In this document: positions 26,230 to 36,258 of the stretch, one piece after another
Layout of the letters: every line of letters begins with the position of its first letter
Numbering within the stretch: position 1 is the stretch's first letter
DNA from: Pantoea sp. Mb-10
Lineage (GTDB): Bacteria; Pseudomonadota; Gammaproteobacteria; Enterobacterales; Enterobacteriaceae
Direction: 5' to 3'
DNA length: 64,000 bases
Assembly: GCF_021272205.1 (NCBI RefSeq)
Contig: NZ_JAJSDX010000001.1
Location: 124,001 to 188,000 of the forward strand
Made by a program: the position numbers and the translations under genes
Notes under the pieces: model-generated
The model's input: only the letters and a program-made list of their open reading frames with translations
Told to the model about the DNA's origin: nothing
Database searches by the model: none

Positions 26230-28845
26230 TTAGGCGTTTAACGCCTTGCTGATTTTTTCGTACAGGTCGCCGGATAGCTTATCCAGGCCTTTTAGGGTTT
26301 CCAGCGCGCTGCGCATCATGATTTGGCGCTGATCGTCGTAGCGTTTCAACCGAATTAGCGGTTCTATCATGCGCGCTGCGACCTGCGGGTTGCGCGTGTT
26401 CAGGTCGGTTAGCATCTCAACCAGGAACTGATAGCCACTGCCGTCTTTGGCATGAAACGCCGCCGGGTTGCCGTTGGCGAACGCGCCGATCAGGGCACGG
26501 ATGCGGTTCGGATTGCCCATGGTGAACGAGCGATGCGTCAGTAATGCGCGCACGGTGTGCAGCACGTCGGCCGCCGGGCTGGTGGCTTGAAGCATAAACC
26601 ACTTGTCCATGACCAAGCCGTCCTGATGCCAGCGTTCATCGTACGCGGCGAGCAGCGCATCGCGGCATGGCAGCTGCGCCGCGACGGCGGCAGAGAGCGC
26701 GGCCAGGGCATCGGTCATGTTGTTGGCGTGGTGGTATTGCGCCTGCACCAGCTTGTCTGCCTGCTCCGCATCGCCAAAGGCGAGGTAGCCCAAACAGACG
26801 TTTTTCAGACTGCGCTTGCCTATTTCTGCATGCGTGACCTGATATTCGCCACTCTGGTTGGCCAGATAGAGCGCGTAGAACTCGTCATTCAGCTCCTGTG
26901 CCAGCGTGCGCACCAGCGCGGAACGCACCGCGGCGATAGCCAGCGGATCGATCACGCTAAACAGTTCCGCGATCTCATTTTCCGACGGCAGCGTCAGGAT
27001 CAGCGCCATGAGCGCGGGATCGCCCTGCGCATCCAGCAGTACCGCGCGGAAGGCATCGGCAACGTGCAGCGGCAGAGAGAGCGGCTGCCCCTGCTGATGA
27101 CGCGCCACATTCAGACGGATATAGGTGGCCAGCAGACTTTGCGCCGCATCCCAGCGGGAGAAATCATTACGCGCGTGACGCATCAAGAAGGTGAGCTGCG
27201 CGTCGCTCCATTTGTAGTCAAGCTTGACCGGTGCTGAAAATTCACGCAGCAGCGACGGCACGGGCTGGAAATACACGTTGTCAAACACGAAGGTCTGCAC
27301 CGCTTCGGTTACGTTAAGCACAGGGTGCACCGGATGGCCGTTGTGCTGCAGGGGAATCACCTTGCCTTCGTTGTCATAGAGTTCAATATCCAACGGAATG
27401 TGCAGCGGCAGCTTCTCTTTTTGATCGGCGGTAGGCGGCGTCTGCTGCGACACGTGCAGGGTGTACTGCTCCAGTTCTGGATTGTAGTCGTCACGCACCG
27501 AGAGCACGGGCGTGCCTGACTGGCTGTACCAGCGACGGAACTGCGTGAGATCCACCGTTGACGCATCTTCCATGGCCTGCACAAAGTCATCACAGGTCGC
27601 GGCGCTGCCGTCGTGACGCTCGAAATAGAGCGCCATGCCTTTCTGGAACGCGTCCTCGCCCAGCAGCGTGTGCATCATGCGGATCACTTCCGATCCTTTC
27701 TCATACACCGTTAAGGTATAAAAGTTGTTCATCTCAATCACCTGATCGGGACGGATCGGGTGCGCCATCGGGCTGGCGTCCTCGGCGAACTGCGCGCCGC
27801 GCATCACGCGTACATTATCGATACGATTTACCGCACGCGAGCCAAGGTCAGAGCTAAACTCCTGATCGCGGAACACGGTCAAACCTTCTTTCAGGCTGAG
27901 CTGGAACCAGTCGCGGCAGGTTACGCGGTTGCCGGTCCAGTTATGGAAGTATTCGTGACCAATCACCGCCTCGATGCCGAGGTAATCTTTGTCCGTTGCG
28001 GTTTCTGCCTTCGCCAGCACGTATTTCGAGTTGAAAACGTTAAGGCCTTTGTTCTCCATCGCCCCCATGTTGAAGAAGTCCACCGCGACAATCATAAAGA
28101 TGTCGAGATCGTATTCGAGGTTAAAGCGCTCCTCATCCCACTTCATACTGGCTTTGAGCGAGGTCATTGCCCAGTCCGCGCGGTCCAAATTGCCGCGATC
28201 GACGAAGATCTCCAGCGCCACATCGCGACCAGAGCGGGTGGTGAAACTGTCGCGCAGCACATCAAAATCGCCCGCCACCAAGGCAAAGAGATAGCAGGGT
28301 TTGGGGAACGGGTCCTGCCACTTTACCCAGTGGCGCCCGTCTTCGTGGCGGCCGCTCTCCAGCTTGTTACCGTTAGAGAGCAGGTACGGGTATTTTGCCG
28401 CATCAGCGATAAGCGTCGTTGTGAAACGTGCCAGCACGTCCGGCCGATCAAGATACCAGGTAATGTGGCGAAACCCCTCGGCTTCGCACTGGGTGCACAG
28501 CGCGTCGCCAGACTGATAAAGCCCTTCCAGCGCGGTGTTTTTATCGGGATGGATGCTGTTAACAATGGTTAACGTAAAGCTTTCAGGCAACTCAGCGATC
28601 ACCAGCGCCCCCGCCTCTTCGCGGTAGTGTGCCCACGGCTGTCCATTAACGGCCAGGCTGTGCAGGGTCAACTCTTCACCGTCCAGGCGCAACTCAGCTC
28701 CCGCAGCGCCCAGGCGTTTTACCTCGCTCACAGCTGTTACGCGCGTCATCGCCGCATCCAGTTCAAAGGTCAGGTCGATGTCGGTGATGGTGAAGTCCGG
28801 CGCCCGGTAGTCGTGGCGGTATTTAATTTGCGGCTGCTGCGTCAT
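26230..28845 (-). CDS. pepN: aminopeptidase N
   Basis: A protein of 871 aa from the ATG at 28843-28845 (E. coli: 870 aa, beginning MTQQPQ as here). An in-frame GTG four codons upstream falls inside the AAGGTGAG ribosome-binding site. M1-family zinc metallopeptidase: GAMEN exopeptidase motif (VDFFNMGAMENKGLN, about 260) and the zinc site HEYFHNWTGNRVTCRDWFQL then SLKEG (two His and a downstream Glu, about 298-321). It is the main broad-specificity aminopeptidase of the cytosol. It is divergent from pncB and ends at the shared terminator. Confidence 0.98.
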   Translation of the reverse strand: MTQQPQIKYRHDYRAPDFTITDIDLTFELDAAMTRVTAVSEVKRLGAAGAELRLDGEELTLHSLAVNGQPWAHYREEAGALVIAELPESFTLTIVNSIHPDKNTALEGLYQSGDALCTQCEAEGFRHITWYLDRPDVLARFTTTLIADAAKYPYLLSNGNKLESGRHEDGRHWVKWQDPFPKPCYLFALVAGDFDVLRDSFTTRSGRDVALEIFVDRGNLDRADWAMTSLKASMKWDEERFNLEYDLDIFMIVAVDFFNMGAMENKGLNVFNSKYVLAKAETATDKDYLGIEAVIGHEYFHNWTGNRVTCRDWFQLSLKEGLTVFRDQEFSSDLGSRAVNRIDNVRVMRGAQFAEDASPMAHPIRPDQVIEMNNFYTLTVYEKGSEVIRMMHTLLGEDAFQKGMALYFERHDGSAATCDDFVQAMEDASTVDLTQFRRWYSQSGTPVLSVRDDYNPELEQYTLHVSQQTPPTADQKEKLPLHIPLDIELYDNEGKVIPLQHNGHPVHPVLNVTEAVQTFVFDNVYFQPVPSLLREFSAPVKLDYKWSDAQLTFLMRHARNDFSRWDAAQSLLATYIRLNVARHQQGQPLSLPLHVADAFRAVLLDAQGDPALMALILTLPSENEIAELFSVIDPLAIAAVRSALVRTLAQELNDEFYALYLANQSGEYQVTHAEIGKRSLKNVCLGYLAFGDAEQADKLVQAQYHHANNMTDALAALSAAVAAQLPCRDALLAAYDERWHQDGLVMDKWFMLQATSPAADVLHTVRALLTHRSFTMGNPNRIRALIGAFANGNPAAFHAKDGSGYQFLVEMLTDLNTRNPQVAARMIEPLIRLKRYDDQRQIMMRSALETLKGLDKLSGDLYEKISKALNA

Positions 28846-28911
28846 ATCTTTACTCACCTTGTTAAAATGTTGAACCGTAAAAGTTTAAGCGTGTTCTGCC
28901 CGCGTGGCTAT

Positions 28912-28938
28912 GCCCAATGCACGTTCGGCTTATCGGGC
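28912..28938. repeat. possible REP-like hairpin between pepN and pncB
   Basis: GCCCAAT and ATCGGGC flank an 11-13 base loop, and CTTATCGGGCTACAA at the right resembles the CTTATC-GGCCTAC end of enterobacterial REP elements. Only one degenerate copy is visible. Confidence 0.4.
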
Positions 28939-29086
28939 TACAATAAATTAACAATGGCACAAATGTCCCTCGACCAGCCAGCCGCAATTGTGGTGTGATC
29001 GCGAACATTACTGTTTTATACTCCTGCGTCTTTATGACTTTTAAACACCGGGCCCTGCTCCGCGGAAGAGGATGCTGAAACGCACC

Positions 29087-30292
29087 ATGACTGGACACGC
29101 TTCCCCGATTTTGACCACGCTGCTTGATACCGATGCTTATAAGCTTCACATGCAGCAAGCCGTATTTCATCGTTATTACGATGTCCCGGTGACGGCAGAG
29201 TTTCGCTGCCGCAGCGATGAACGCCTTGGCCAGTATGCCGATGAGATTCGCCTGCAAATTGACAGCATGCAAGCGCTTGCGCTCACCGACGACGAGTATC
29301 ACTATCTCAGCGGCCTCCCCTTCTTTCAACAAGACTATCTCGACTGGCTGCGTCAGTTCCGCTTTAACCCGGCTCAGGTGCGCGTGCGCGACGTGCACGG
29401 TGAACTGACCTTGCAAATCAGCGGGCCGTGGCGTGAAGTCATTCTGTGGGAAGTGCCGTTGCTGGCGTTGATCAGCGAAGTGGTGCATCGTCACCGCACG
29501 CCGGACATGGGCGCTGAGCAGGCAGTTGATCACCTGCAAACCAAGTTACGTACGTTCCGTGAGCAGGCTGATGCCTTCGACATGTCACGCTTCCAGCTGA
29601 TGGATTTTGGCACGCGACGCCGCTACTCGCAGGCGGTGCAAAATGCGATTGTCGCCACGTTAAAAGACGATTTCCCGTGGCTGCTGGGCACCAGCAACTA
29701 CGATGTTGCGCGGCGCCTAAAGCTCAATCCGGTGGGTACCCAGGCCCATGAGTGGTTCCAGGCGCATCAGCAAATCAGCCCGGTGTTGGCAAACAGTCAG
29801 CGGGCGGCGCTGCAGTCATGGCTGGATGAGTATGACGATCAGCTCGGGATTGCCCTGACCGACTGCATTACCATGGACGCATTTCTGCGCGATTTTGGTC
29901 CCGGATTCGCCCACCGCTACAAGGGCCTGCGCCATGACTCCGGCGATCCGGTGGAGTGGGGCGAAAAAGCCATCGCGCATTACCAGCGGCTCAATATCGA
30001 TCCCAAAAGTAAAACGCTGGTGTTCTCGGATAACCTCAACCTTGACAAAGCGCTGGCGCTTTATCGTCACTTCGGCCAGCGCGCCAACGTGGTGTTTGGT
30101 ATTGGTACGCGTCTGACGTGCGATATCCCCGGCGTGACGCCGCTCAATATCGTGATCAAGCTGGTGAGCTGTAACGGTAAACCGGTGGCGAAACTCTCTG
30201 ACAGCCCGGGAAAAACCATCTGTCAGGACAAAGCCTTTGTGCGCGCGTTGCGCAAAGCGTTCGATCTGCCGCTGGTGAAGCGCGCCAGCTAA
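29087..30292 (+). CDS. pncB: nicotinate phosphoribosyltransferase
   Basis: A protein of 401 aa from the ATG at 29087, matching the E. coli start ([19 protein letters not shown] versus [19 protein letters not shown]). The upstream ATG at 29072 would add five residues and abuts a GAGG, so it remains possible. The enzyme makes nicotinate mononucleotide from nicotinate and PRPP in NAD salvage. Family blocks seen: [12 protein letters not shown], the [16 protein letters not shown] substrate-binding region, [12 protein letters not shown], and [15 protein letters not shown] 200-bp divergent promoter region separates it from pepN. Confidence 0.97.
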   Translation: MTGHASPILTTLLDTDAYKLHMQQAVFHRYYDVPVTAEFRCRSDERLGQYADEIRLQIDSMQALALTDDEYHYLSGLPFFQQDYLDWLRQFRFNPAQVRVRDVHGELTLQISGPWREVILWEVPLLALISEVVHRHRTPDMGAEQAVDHLQTKLRTFREQADAFDMSRFQLMDFGTRRRYSQAVQNAIVATLKDDFPWLLGTSNYDVARRLKLNPVGTQAHEWFQAHQQISPVLANSQRAALQSWLDEYDDQLGIALTDCITMDAFLRDFGPGFAHRYKGLRHDSGDPVEWGEKAIAHYQRLNIDPKSKTLVFSDNLNLDKALALYRHFGQRANVVFGIGTRLTCDIPGVTPLNIVIKLVSCNGKPVAKLSDSPGKTICQDKAFVRALRKAFDLPLVKRAS

Positions 30293-30298
30293 TTCCCT

Positions 30299-30320
30299 CC
30301 GCAGGGTGTGCGCACCCTGC
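30299..30320 (+). terminator. weak hairpin after pncB
   Basis: GCAGGGTG (30301-30308) pairs with CACCCTGC (30313-30320) across a TGCG loop. No T-run follows, so it may be a pause or processing site rather than an intrinsic terminator. Confidence 0.4.
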
Positions 30321-30504
30321 TCCGCGCGATAAATATCCCTCTGCTGCGGCAAAATTGCTTGTTTCCTGTGGTCTCGCAAGTAACATAGCAACACCCTGAA
30401 AACGGGGGTTTTGCTTGTTCCGGGTGAGTCAGCGGGCTTTGTGGCAGTGTGCCCAAACCTGCTAAAGTCCCCCGCCATTCATTCATCTATATAGAGAGAT
30501 TTTT

Positions 30505-31905
30505 ATGAGCGTAGTGCCTGTAGCGGATGTACTGCACGGCCGAGTCGCGGTTGACAGTGAAGTCACCGTGCGTGGTTGGGTGCGTACCCGAAGAGATTCC
30601 AAAGCCGGTCTTTCCTTTATCGCCGTTTATGACGGTTCCTGCTTTAATCCCGTTCAGGCCGTCGTCAATAATTCTCTGAATAATTATCAGGATGAAGTGC
30701 TGCGCCTGACCACCGGCTGCTCGGTGGTGATTACCGGTAAAGTGGTGGAATCGCCGGGTGAAGGCCAGGCGTTTGAGCTGCAGGCCACCCGCGTTGAAGT
30801 CACCGGCTGGGTTGACGATCCCGATACCTACCCTATGGCGGCTAAGCGCCACAGCATTGAATATCTGCGTGAGGTGGCTCACCTGCGCGCGCGTACCAAC
30901 ATTGTGGGCGCGGTTACCCGCGTGCGCCATACTCTGGCACAGGCGCTGCATCGCTTCTTCCACGAAAACGGCTACTTCTGGGTGTCAACGCCGCTGATCA
31001 CCGCCTCGGATACCGAAGGCGCAGGCGAGATGTTCCGCGTGTCGACCCTTGATCTGGAAAACCTGCCGCGCGACCCGCAGGGCAAGGTCGATTTTGATAA
31101 AGATTTCTTTGGTAAAGAAGCGTTCCTGACGGTTTCCGGCCAGCTGAACGCCGAAACGTATGCCTGCGCCCTGTCAAAAGTGTATACCTTTGGTCCGACC
31201 TTCCGTGCCGAAAACTCCAATACCAGCCGCCACTTAGCCGAATTCTGGATGCTGGAACCGGAAGTGGCCTTCGCCACGCTGGATGATGCCGCGGCCCTGG
31301 CGGAGTCGATGCTGAAATATGTGTTTAATGCGGTGCTGACCGAACGTGCCGATGACATGGCGTTCTTCGCTGAACGCGTGGACAAAGACGCCATCGCCCG
31401 CCTGGAGCGTTTTGTTACCACCGACTTTGCTCAGGTGGATTACACCGACGCCGTGGAGATTCTGCTGAAGAGCGGCCAGACGTTTGAAAATCCGGTTTCC
31501 TGGGGCGTGGATCTCTCCTCGGAGCATGAGCGTTACCTGGCAGAGAAGCACTTCAAAGCGCCGGTGGTGGTCAAAAACTACCCGAAAGACATCAAAGCGT
31601 TCTATATGCGCATGAACGACGACGGCAAAACCGTGGCGGCCATGGACGTGCTGGCGCCGGGTATCGGCGAAATCATCGGCGGTTCGCAGCGTGAAGAGCG
31701 CCTGGATGTGCTGGACGCACGTCTGGCAGAAATGGGCCTGAATAAAGAAGATTATTGGTGGTATCGCGATCTGCGTCGCTATGGCACCGTGCCGCATGCC
31801 GGTTTTGGTTTAGGTTTCGAACGCTTGATCGCTTATGTCACCGGCGTACAAAATGTAAGAGACGTTATTCCTTTCCCACGCACACCGCGCAATGCGAATT
31901 TCTAA
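30505..31905 (+). CDS. asnS: asparaginyl-tRNA synthetase
   Basis: A protein of 466 aa, the E. coli length. Class IIb synthetase: N-terminal OB-fold anticodon-binding domain (about 1-105, with [17 protein letters not shown]), then the catalytic domain. Motif 2 is [20 protein letters not shown] and motif 3 is [15 protein letters not shown]. It charges tRNA-Asn. It is monocistronic, with a terminator at 31944-31970. Confidence 0.98.
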   Translation: MSVVPVADVLHGRVAVDSEVTVRGWVRTRRDSKAGLSFIAVYDGSCFNPVQAVVNNSLNNYQDEVLRLTTGCSVVITGKVVESPGEGQAFELQATRVEVTGWVDDPDTYPMAAKRHSIEYLREVAHLRARTNIVGAVTRVRHTLAQALHRFFHENGYFWVSTPLITASDTEGAGEMFRVSTLDLENLPRDPQGKVDFDKDFFGKEAFLTVSGQLNAETYACALSKVYTFGPTFRAENSNTSRHLAEFWMLEPEVAFATLDDAAALAESMLKYVFNAVLTERADDMAFFAERVDKDAIARLERFVTTDFAQVDYTDAVEILLKSGQTFENPVSWGVDLSSEHERYLAEKHFKAPVVVKNYPKDIKAFYMRMNDDGKTVAAMDVLAPGIGEIIGGSQREERLDVLDARLAEMGLNKEDYWWYRDLRRYGTVPHAGFGLGFERLIAYVTGVQNVRDVIPFPRTPRNANF

Positions 31906-31943
31906 GATTCGCGATTAAATATAAGAATTTCATATATATAACG

Positions 31944-31970
31944 AGGTCGGCACTGCCGGCCTTTTTTTAT
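31944..31970 (+). terminator. asnS terminator
   Basis: The stem AGGTCGG/CCGGCCT (one G-U pair) is followed by TTTTTTTATTTTT. Confidence 0.88.
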
Positions 31971-32205
31971 TTTTGTAAATTTTGAGATGTCTCACAAAGT
32001 TCCCTAAAAATTACATTTTGTAATACAAAATTGCTTTTTGATACCTATTTACGAGATTTGAATCATTTTCGGGCTAGAATTAGCAATCACGGGATGGAAA
32101 GATGCGTGCAGACACAGGAGACATCAAACTTCTTTCAAGGTTCCCGTAAAGGTTTCTTGACGGCAGTGGCAGATGTCCAAATAACTCCAATGAGGGTAAT
32201 AAATA
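31971..32205 (+). promoter_or_regulatory. ompF regulatory region and leader
   Basis: The distal part is conserved with E. coli ompF: GATGGAAAGATGCGTGCAGA (-10 region and start point, from 32092), TTGACGGCAGTGGCAGATGT, and ATGAGGGTAATAAATAATG at the ribosome-binding site, which is the MicF sRNA target in E. coli. A candidate OmpR site, TTACATTTTGTAATAC, lies at 32011-32026, followed by similar A/T-rich direct elements. OmpR and MicF control is inferred. Confidence 0.65.
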
Positions 32206-33378
32206 ATGATGAAGCGCAACATTCTTGCAGTGGTTATTCCTGCTCTGTTAGCTGCCGGCGCAGCAAATGCAGCAGAAATCTATAACAAAGACGGCAACAA
32301 GCTGGATCTGTACGGTAAAGCAGTTGGCCTGCACTACTTCTCTGACGATGCCAGCAACGACGGTGACCAGTCTTATGTTCGCTTCGGCTTCAAAGGTGAA
32401 ACCCAGATCAACAGCCAGATCACAGGCTACGGTCAGTGGGAATACAACCTGCAGGCAAACAACTCTGAAGGTTCTGACGCACAGAACGGCAACAAAACCC
32501 GTCTGGGCTTTGCCGGTCTGAAATTCGGCGATGCCGGTTCTATCGACTACGGCCGTAACTACGGTGTGGTTTACGACGCAATCGGTTGGACTGACGTTCT
32601 GCCAGAATTCGGTGGCGACTCTGGTTACTCCGATAACTTCATGAACGGTCGTAGCACCGGTCTGCTGACCTACCGCAACACCAACTTCTTTGGTCTGGTT
32701 GACGGCTGGAACTTCGCCCTGCAGTACCAGGGTAAAAACGATCGCTCTGATATCCGTCGTGCGAACGGTGACGGCTACGGTATCTCTACCTCTTACACCT
32801 CACCAATCGGTGTTGGCGTAGCTGCAGCATATAGCAGCAGCGACCGTACCAACGCACAGTCTGCTGGCGGCGTCAACACCTTCAGCGGCGGCAACTCGTC
32901 TAACACCACTGATACCGTTGCTGGTATTGGTCAGGGCAAACGCGCCGAAAACTGGGCGACTGCTATCAAGTACGACGCGAACAACGTTTACCTGGCAGCG
33001 ATGTACGGTGAAACCCGTAACTCAACCCCAATCTCTACTTCAAACAGCGGTACTTTTGTTGCGCAGAACGGCAACACCTATAGCGACGTAGCGTTCAGCG
33101 GCTTCGCTAACAAAGCACAGAACATTGAATTGGTTGCACAGTATCAGTTCGACTTCGGTCTGCGTCCATCCATCGCTTACGTCCAGTCTAAAGGCAAGGA
33201 CATCGAAGGTATCGGCGATGCTGACCTGGTTAAATACATCGAAGTGGGCGCAACCTACTACTTCAACAAAAACATGGCCACCTATGTTGATTACAAAATC
33301 AACCAGCTGGACGACAACAACCCACTGGGCATCGCGACCGACGACGTCGTAGCACTGGGTCTGGTATACCAGTTCTAA
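32206..33378 (+). CDS. ompF: outer membrane porin OmpF
   Basis: A protein of 390 aa: signal peptide 1-22 (ending ANA) and a mature 16-stranded porin of 368 residues, longer than the 340 of E. coli Omp[21 protein letters not shown] starts the barrel, the constriction loop L3 carries [16 protein letters not shown], and the protein ends in the conserved VYQF Phe needed for assembly. Location between asnS and aspC, and the ompF-type leader, favour OmpF over OmpC. The extra length sits in two Ser/Thr/Gly/Asn-rich insertions in predicted external loops L5 and L6. Confidence 0.95.
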   Translation: MMKRNILAVVIPALLAAGAANAAEIYNKDGNKLDLYGKAVGLHYFSDDASNDGDQSYVRFGFKGETQINSQITGYGQWEYNLQANNSEGSDAQNGNKTRLGFAGLKFGDAGSIDYGRNYGVVYDAIGWTDVLPEFGGDSGYSDNFMNGRSTGLLTYRNTNFFGLVDGWNFALQYQGKNDRSDIRRANGDGYGISTSYTSPIGVGVAAAYSSSDRTNAQSAGGVNTFSGGNSSNTTDTVAGIGQGKRAENWATAIKYDANNVYLAAMYGETRNSTPISTSNSGTFVAQNGNTYSDVAFSGFANKAQNIELVAQYQFDFGLRPSIAYVQSKGKDIEGIGDADLVKYIEVGATYYFNKNMATYVDYKINQLDDNNPLGIATDDVVALGLVYQF

Positions 33379-33404
33379 TCACCCGATTAGCAACTTTGCA
33401 TACC

Positions 33405-33437
33405 GTCAAACGGAGCCTTCGGGCTCCGTTTTGTTTT
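33405..33437 (+). terminator. ompF terminator
   Basis: Perfect stem CGGAGCC-TTCG-GGCTCCG (33411-33428), followed by TTTTGTTTTT. Confidence 0.93.
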
Positions 33438-33577
33438 TCAGTGATCGTCCTCTCAATTAGCGCTGCTTATTTATCCGCGCAGGCGATTTCTTTTTTATGT
33501 CAGCGGTTGGCAAGCGAATCGTCTGACGCTACCCTGATAGCTCATTTCGCTAAAGTTCACCTACACGGAACTGACTC

Positions 33578-34768
33578 ATGTTTGAATCTATCTCTGCCGC
33601 ACCCGCCGACCCTATTCTGGGACTGGCTGACCTGTTTCGCGCCGACGACCGCCCGAATAAAATCAACCTTGGCATTGGTGTGTATAAAGATGAAACCGGT
33701 AAAACGCCGGTTCTGACCAGTGTGAAAAAAGCTGAGCAGTATCTGCTGGAAAATGAAACCACCAAGAATTATTTGAGTATTGATGGCCTGGCCGATTTCG
33801 CCCGTTGCACCCAGGCGTTGCTGTTCGGCAACCAGAGCCCCTTGATCTCCGCCGGTCGCGCTTGTACGGCGCAAACGCCGGGCGGCACCGGCGCGCTGCG
33901 CGTGGCGGCGGATTTTCTCGCTAACCAAACCGCCGTCAAGCGCGTTTGGGTCAGCAATCCAAGCTGGCCGAACCACAAAAACGTGTTTAACGCGGCGGGT
34001 CTGGAGGTGTGCGATTACGCCTACTACGACGCCGCCAGCCACAGCCTGGATTTCGACGGCATGATCGCGTCGCTGCAGGACGCGCAGGCAGGTGACGTGG
34101 TGCTGTTCCACGGCTGCTGCCATAACCCCACCGGCATCGATCCTACCGCTGAGCAATGGCAGCAACTGGCAAAACTGTCGCAAGAAAAAGGCTGGCTGCC
34201 GCTGTTTGATTTTGCCTATCAGGGCTTCGCACGCGGCCTGGATGAAGATGCTGAAGGGCTGCGTATTTTCGCCGCTTCGCATCAGGAATTGCTGGTCGCC
34301 AGCTCTTATTCGAAAAATTTCGGTCTTTACAACGAGCGCGTGGGCGCGCTGACTCTGGTTGCGGCGAACAGCGACGCGGCTAAAACCGCGTTCAGCCAGG
34401 TGAAGTACAGTATCCGCGCTAACTACTCTAACCCACCTTCACACGGTGCCGCTGTCGTGGCGACCATTCTGGGTAACGACGCACTGCGTACCATCTGGGT
34501 GCAGGAGCTGACCGATATGCGTCAGCGTATTCACCGCATGCGCCAGCTGTTTGTGAATACCCTCGCCGAGAAAGGTGCCAACCGCGACTTCAGCTTCATC
34601 ATTAAGCAGAACGGCATGTTCTCGTTCAGCGGCTTGACCAAAGATCAGGTGGTTCGCCTGCGCGAAGAGTTCGGCGTGTATGCGGTGAACTCAGGCCGCG
34701 TAAACGTGGCAGGCATGACGCCGGATAACATGTCCGCGCTGTGCGAGGCGATCGTCGCCGTGCTGTAA
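33578..34768 (+). CDS. aspC: aspartate aminotransferase
   Basis: A protein of 396 aa, the E. coli length. A fold-type I PLP enzyme that interconverts aspartate and oxaloacetate with glutamate/2-oxoglutarate, with some aromatic substrate range. The PLP lysine is in [17 protein letters not shown] (about residue 246). The cofactor-binding Asn/Asp/Tyr segments are [10 protein letters not shown] and [13 protein letters not shown]. The substrate carboxylate Arg is in [17 protein letters not shown] terminator follows at 34804-34832. Confidence 0.97.
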   Translation: MFESISAAPADPILGLADLFRADDRPNKINLGIGVYKDETGKTPVLTSVKKAEQYLLENETTKNYLSIDGLADFARCTQALLFGNQSPLISAGRACTAQTPGGTGALRVAADFLANQTAVKRVWVSNPSWPNHKNVFNAAGLEVCDYAYYDAASHSLDFDGMIASLQDAQAGDVVLFHGCCHNPTGIDPTAEQWQQLAKLSQEKGWLPLFDFAYQGFARGLDEDAEGLRIFAASHQELLVASSYSKNFGLYNERVGALTLVAANSDAAKTAFSQVKYSIRANYSNPPSHGAAVVATILGNDALRTIWVQELTDMRQRIHRMRQLFVNTLAEKGANRDFSFIIKQNGMFSFSGLTKDQVVRLREEFGVYAVNSGRVNVAGMTPDNMSALCEAIVAVL

Positions 34769-34803
34769 TGCGGCGGGCGCACTCATGCGCAACAGTCACA
34801 AAT

Positions 34804-34832
34804 AGGGCGGCCCTTGAGCCGCCCTTTTTTTA
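34804..34832. terminator. aspC terminator
   Basis: The stem AGGGCGGC-CCTTGA-GCCGCCCT is followed by TTTTTTT. On the opposite strand it faces the gloC 3' end. Confidence 0.9.
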
Positions 34833-34853
34833 TGCCATCAACACCGCGAAAAT

Positions 34854-35483
34854 TTATTGCAGGAAAGGATTGTGCAGACGTTCGTGGCCGAGCGTAGAGA
34901 TGCCGCCGTGACCGGGTACAAAGGTCACGTCGTCGCCGAGCGGTAACAGTTTGGTGTGGATAGCCGCGATCAAATCGCTGTGGCTGCCCTGCGGAAAATC
35001 GGTGCGTCCAACCCCGCCGTTGAAAATCACATCGCCCGAAATCAACAGCCGACCCGCACGGTCAAAAAACACAATATGGCCTGGCGTATGGCCGGGACAC
35101 AGCAGCACCTCCAGCGAGACATTGCCTACCTGCACGGTATCCCCTTCTTCCAGCCAGCGGTGCGGCGTCAACGGCGCGCACTCGGGTAAGCCAAACATGC
35201 GGCTTTGGGTAGGCAGATTTTCTAGCCAGAAGGCATCGTGCTTATGCGGGCCGACGATGGGCACCTGATAGTGCGCCGCCAGCTCGGCAGCGGCGCCCAC
35301 GTGATCAAGATGCCCGTGCGTCAGCAGAATCTGTGCAGGTATCAGGCCACGCTCGGCCAATACGGCGATGATCGTTTCCGCATCGCCGCCCGGATCGACC
35401 AGCGCCGCCTGCTGCGTTTCGTCATCCCAAATCACTGAGCAGTTTTGGGCAAAAGCGGTAACCGGAATAATGTGGTAATTCAT
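34854..35483 (-). CDS. gloC: hydroxyacylglutathione hydrolase GloC (YcbL)
   Basis: A protein of 209 aa from the ATG at 35481-35483, with GGAG 6 bases upstream; E. coli GloC is 215 aa and starts MNYRIIPVTAF. The metallo-beta-lactamase fold has the metal motif THGHLDHVG (about 54-62), further ligands in [15 protein letters not shown] and [11 protein letters not shown]. It is a type II glyoxalase hydrolysing S-lactoylglutathione. The C-terminus stops at NPFLQ, six residues short of E. coli. Confidence 0.95.
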   Translation of the reverse strand: MNYHIIPVTAFAQNCSVIWDDETQQAALVDPGGDAETIIAVLAERGLIPAQILLTHGHLDHVGAAAELAAHYQVPIVGPHKHDAFWLENLPTQSRMFGLPECAPLTPHRWLEEGDTVQVGNVSLEVLLCPGHTPGHIVFFDRAGRLLISGDVIFNGGVGRTDFPQGSHSDLIAAIHTKLLPLGDDVTFVPGHGGISTLGHERLHNPFLQ

Positions 35484-35519
35484 AGCGCTCCATGACCGAC
35501 ACACGCAGCGCTGCCGGTA

Positions 35520-36071
35520 TCAGGACCAGTGCCTTACAGGCCCGGTATCTATGTGTACGAAGTTGCTGCGCGGGTAATATCCTACACCACCTGCGCGCAG
35601 AGATAACGCCGCTTTGCGAACATTGCTCAATGCGATCCCCTCGATATGGAAATCCATCGCCTGGCCCTTGGTGTGATAACTGTGCTTGGCCACGCCCGGC
35701 CCCGATTCGCGCAGCATGTTGTTGGTCGCCACCGTGCGGTAGCCTGAAATCAGCTGCACCGGTTTGCGCGTATCCAGCAGCGCCTGCAGACGATAAAGCT
35801 GATCGAACAGATGGGGATCGATGTGTCTGACCTGATTAGCACGGTAGTCACGGAAAAAGTGATTCAGGCGAGCGAGTTCGTCTTTGTCGTAGCGCTTACC
35901 GTTGAAAAACTCCGTTTTCAGCTTCTCGCCGGTGTGCATGTTGCTCAGGGTTAATACGCGAGGACGAGACGTTGAAAGCGAAGCCAGCGCGGAACCGGGG
36001 AGGAGCGACAGACCCGCCGCAGCGCCTCCAAGCAGGAGTAAACGGCGACGTTGGGAATCAAAATTAGCCAT
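35520..36071 (-). CDS. ycbK: Tat-exported M15-family (DUF882) protein YcbK
   Basis: A protein of 183 aa, against 182 in E. coli. A twin-arginine signal (SQRRRLLLLGGAAAGLSLLP, cleaved near ALA at about 30) sends it to the periplasm; E. coli YcbK is a known Tat substrate. The peptidase M15A-like domain has the zinc pattern SYHTKGQAMDFHIEG with a further His in NFVHIDTG, so it is likely a murein peptidase, though its substrate is unproven. It sits between ldtD and gloC. Confidence 0.94.
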   Translation of the reverse strand: MANFDSQRRRLLLLGGAAAGLSLLPGSALASLSTSRPRVLTLSNMHTGEKLKTEFFNGKRYDKDELARLNHFFRDYRANQVRHIDPHLFDQLYRLQALLDTRKPVQLISGYRTVATNNMLRESGPGVAKHSYHTKGQAMDFHIEGIALSNVRKAALSLRAGGVGYYPRSNFVHIDTGPVRHWS

Positions 36072-36180
36072 GTTGCGGGGTTACCTAGTTTAAAGCGACA
36101 AAATATGTGCAAAAAGTACACAAGGGCGAACAGTACCCGCAGCAAGAATCACAGTCAACCCGCAAAAAAAGCGCATAGCA

Positions 36181-36218
36181 ATGTGCCGACGCGAAAGCAG
36201 CGTTTCGCGTCGGCACAT
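36181..36218 (-). terminator. 16-bp perfect hairpin downstream of ldtD
   Basis: ATGTGCCGACGCGAAA (36181-36196) and its exact complement (36203-36218) flank a GCAGCG loop. On the minus strand a T7 run comes 9 bases after the stem, so termination is plausible but the spacing is unusual. Confidence 0.55.
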
Positions 36219-36258
36219 ACCGTTTTTACCGTTGGAAGGAGCGTCAGTAAATCAACAA

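Noticed and set aside
29029..29047. NadR-like box (TCTTTA then TAAACA) before pncB
   Set aside because: Spacing is 7 rather than 6 and the left half-site is poor. It may be chance in AT-rich DNA.
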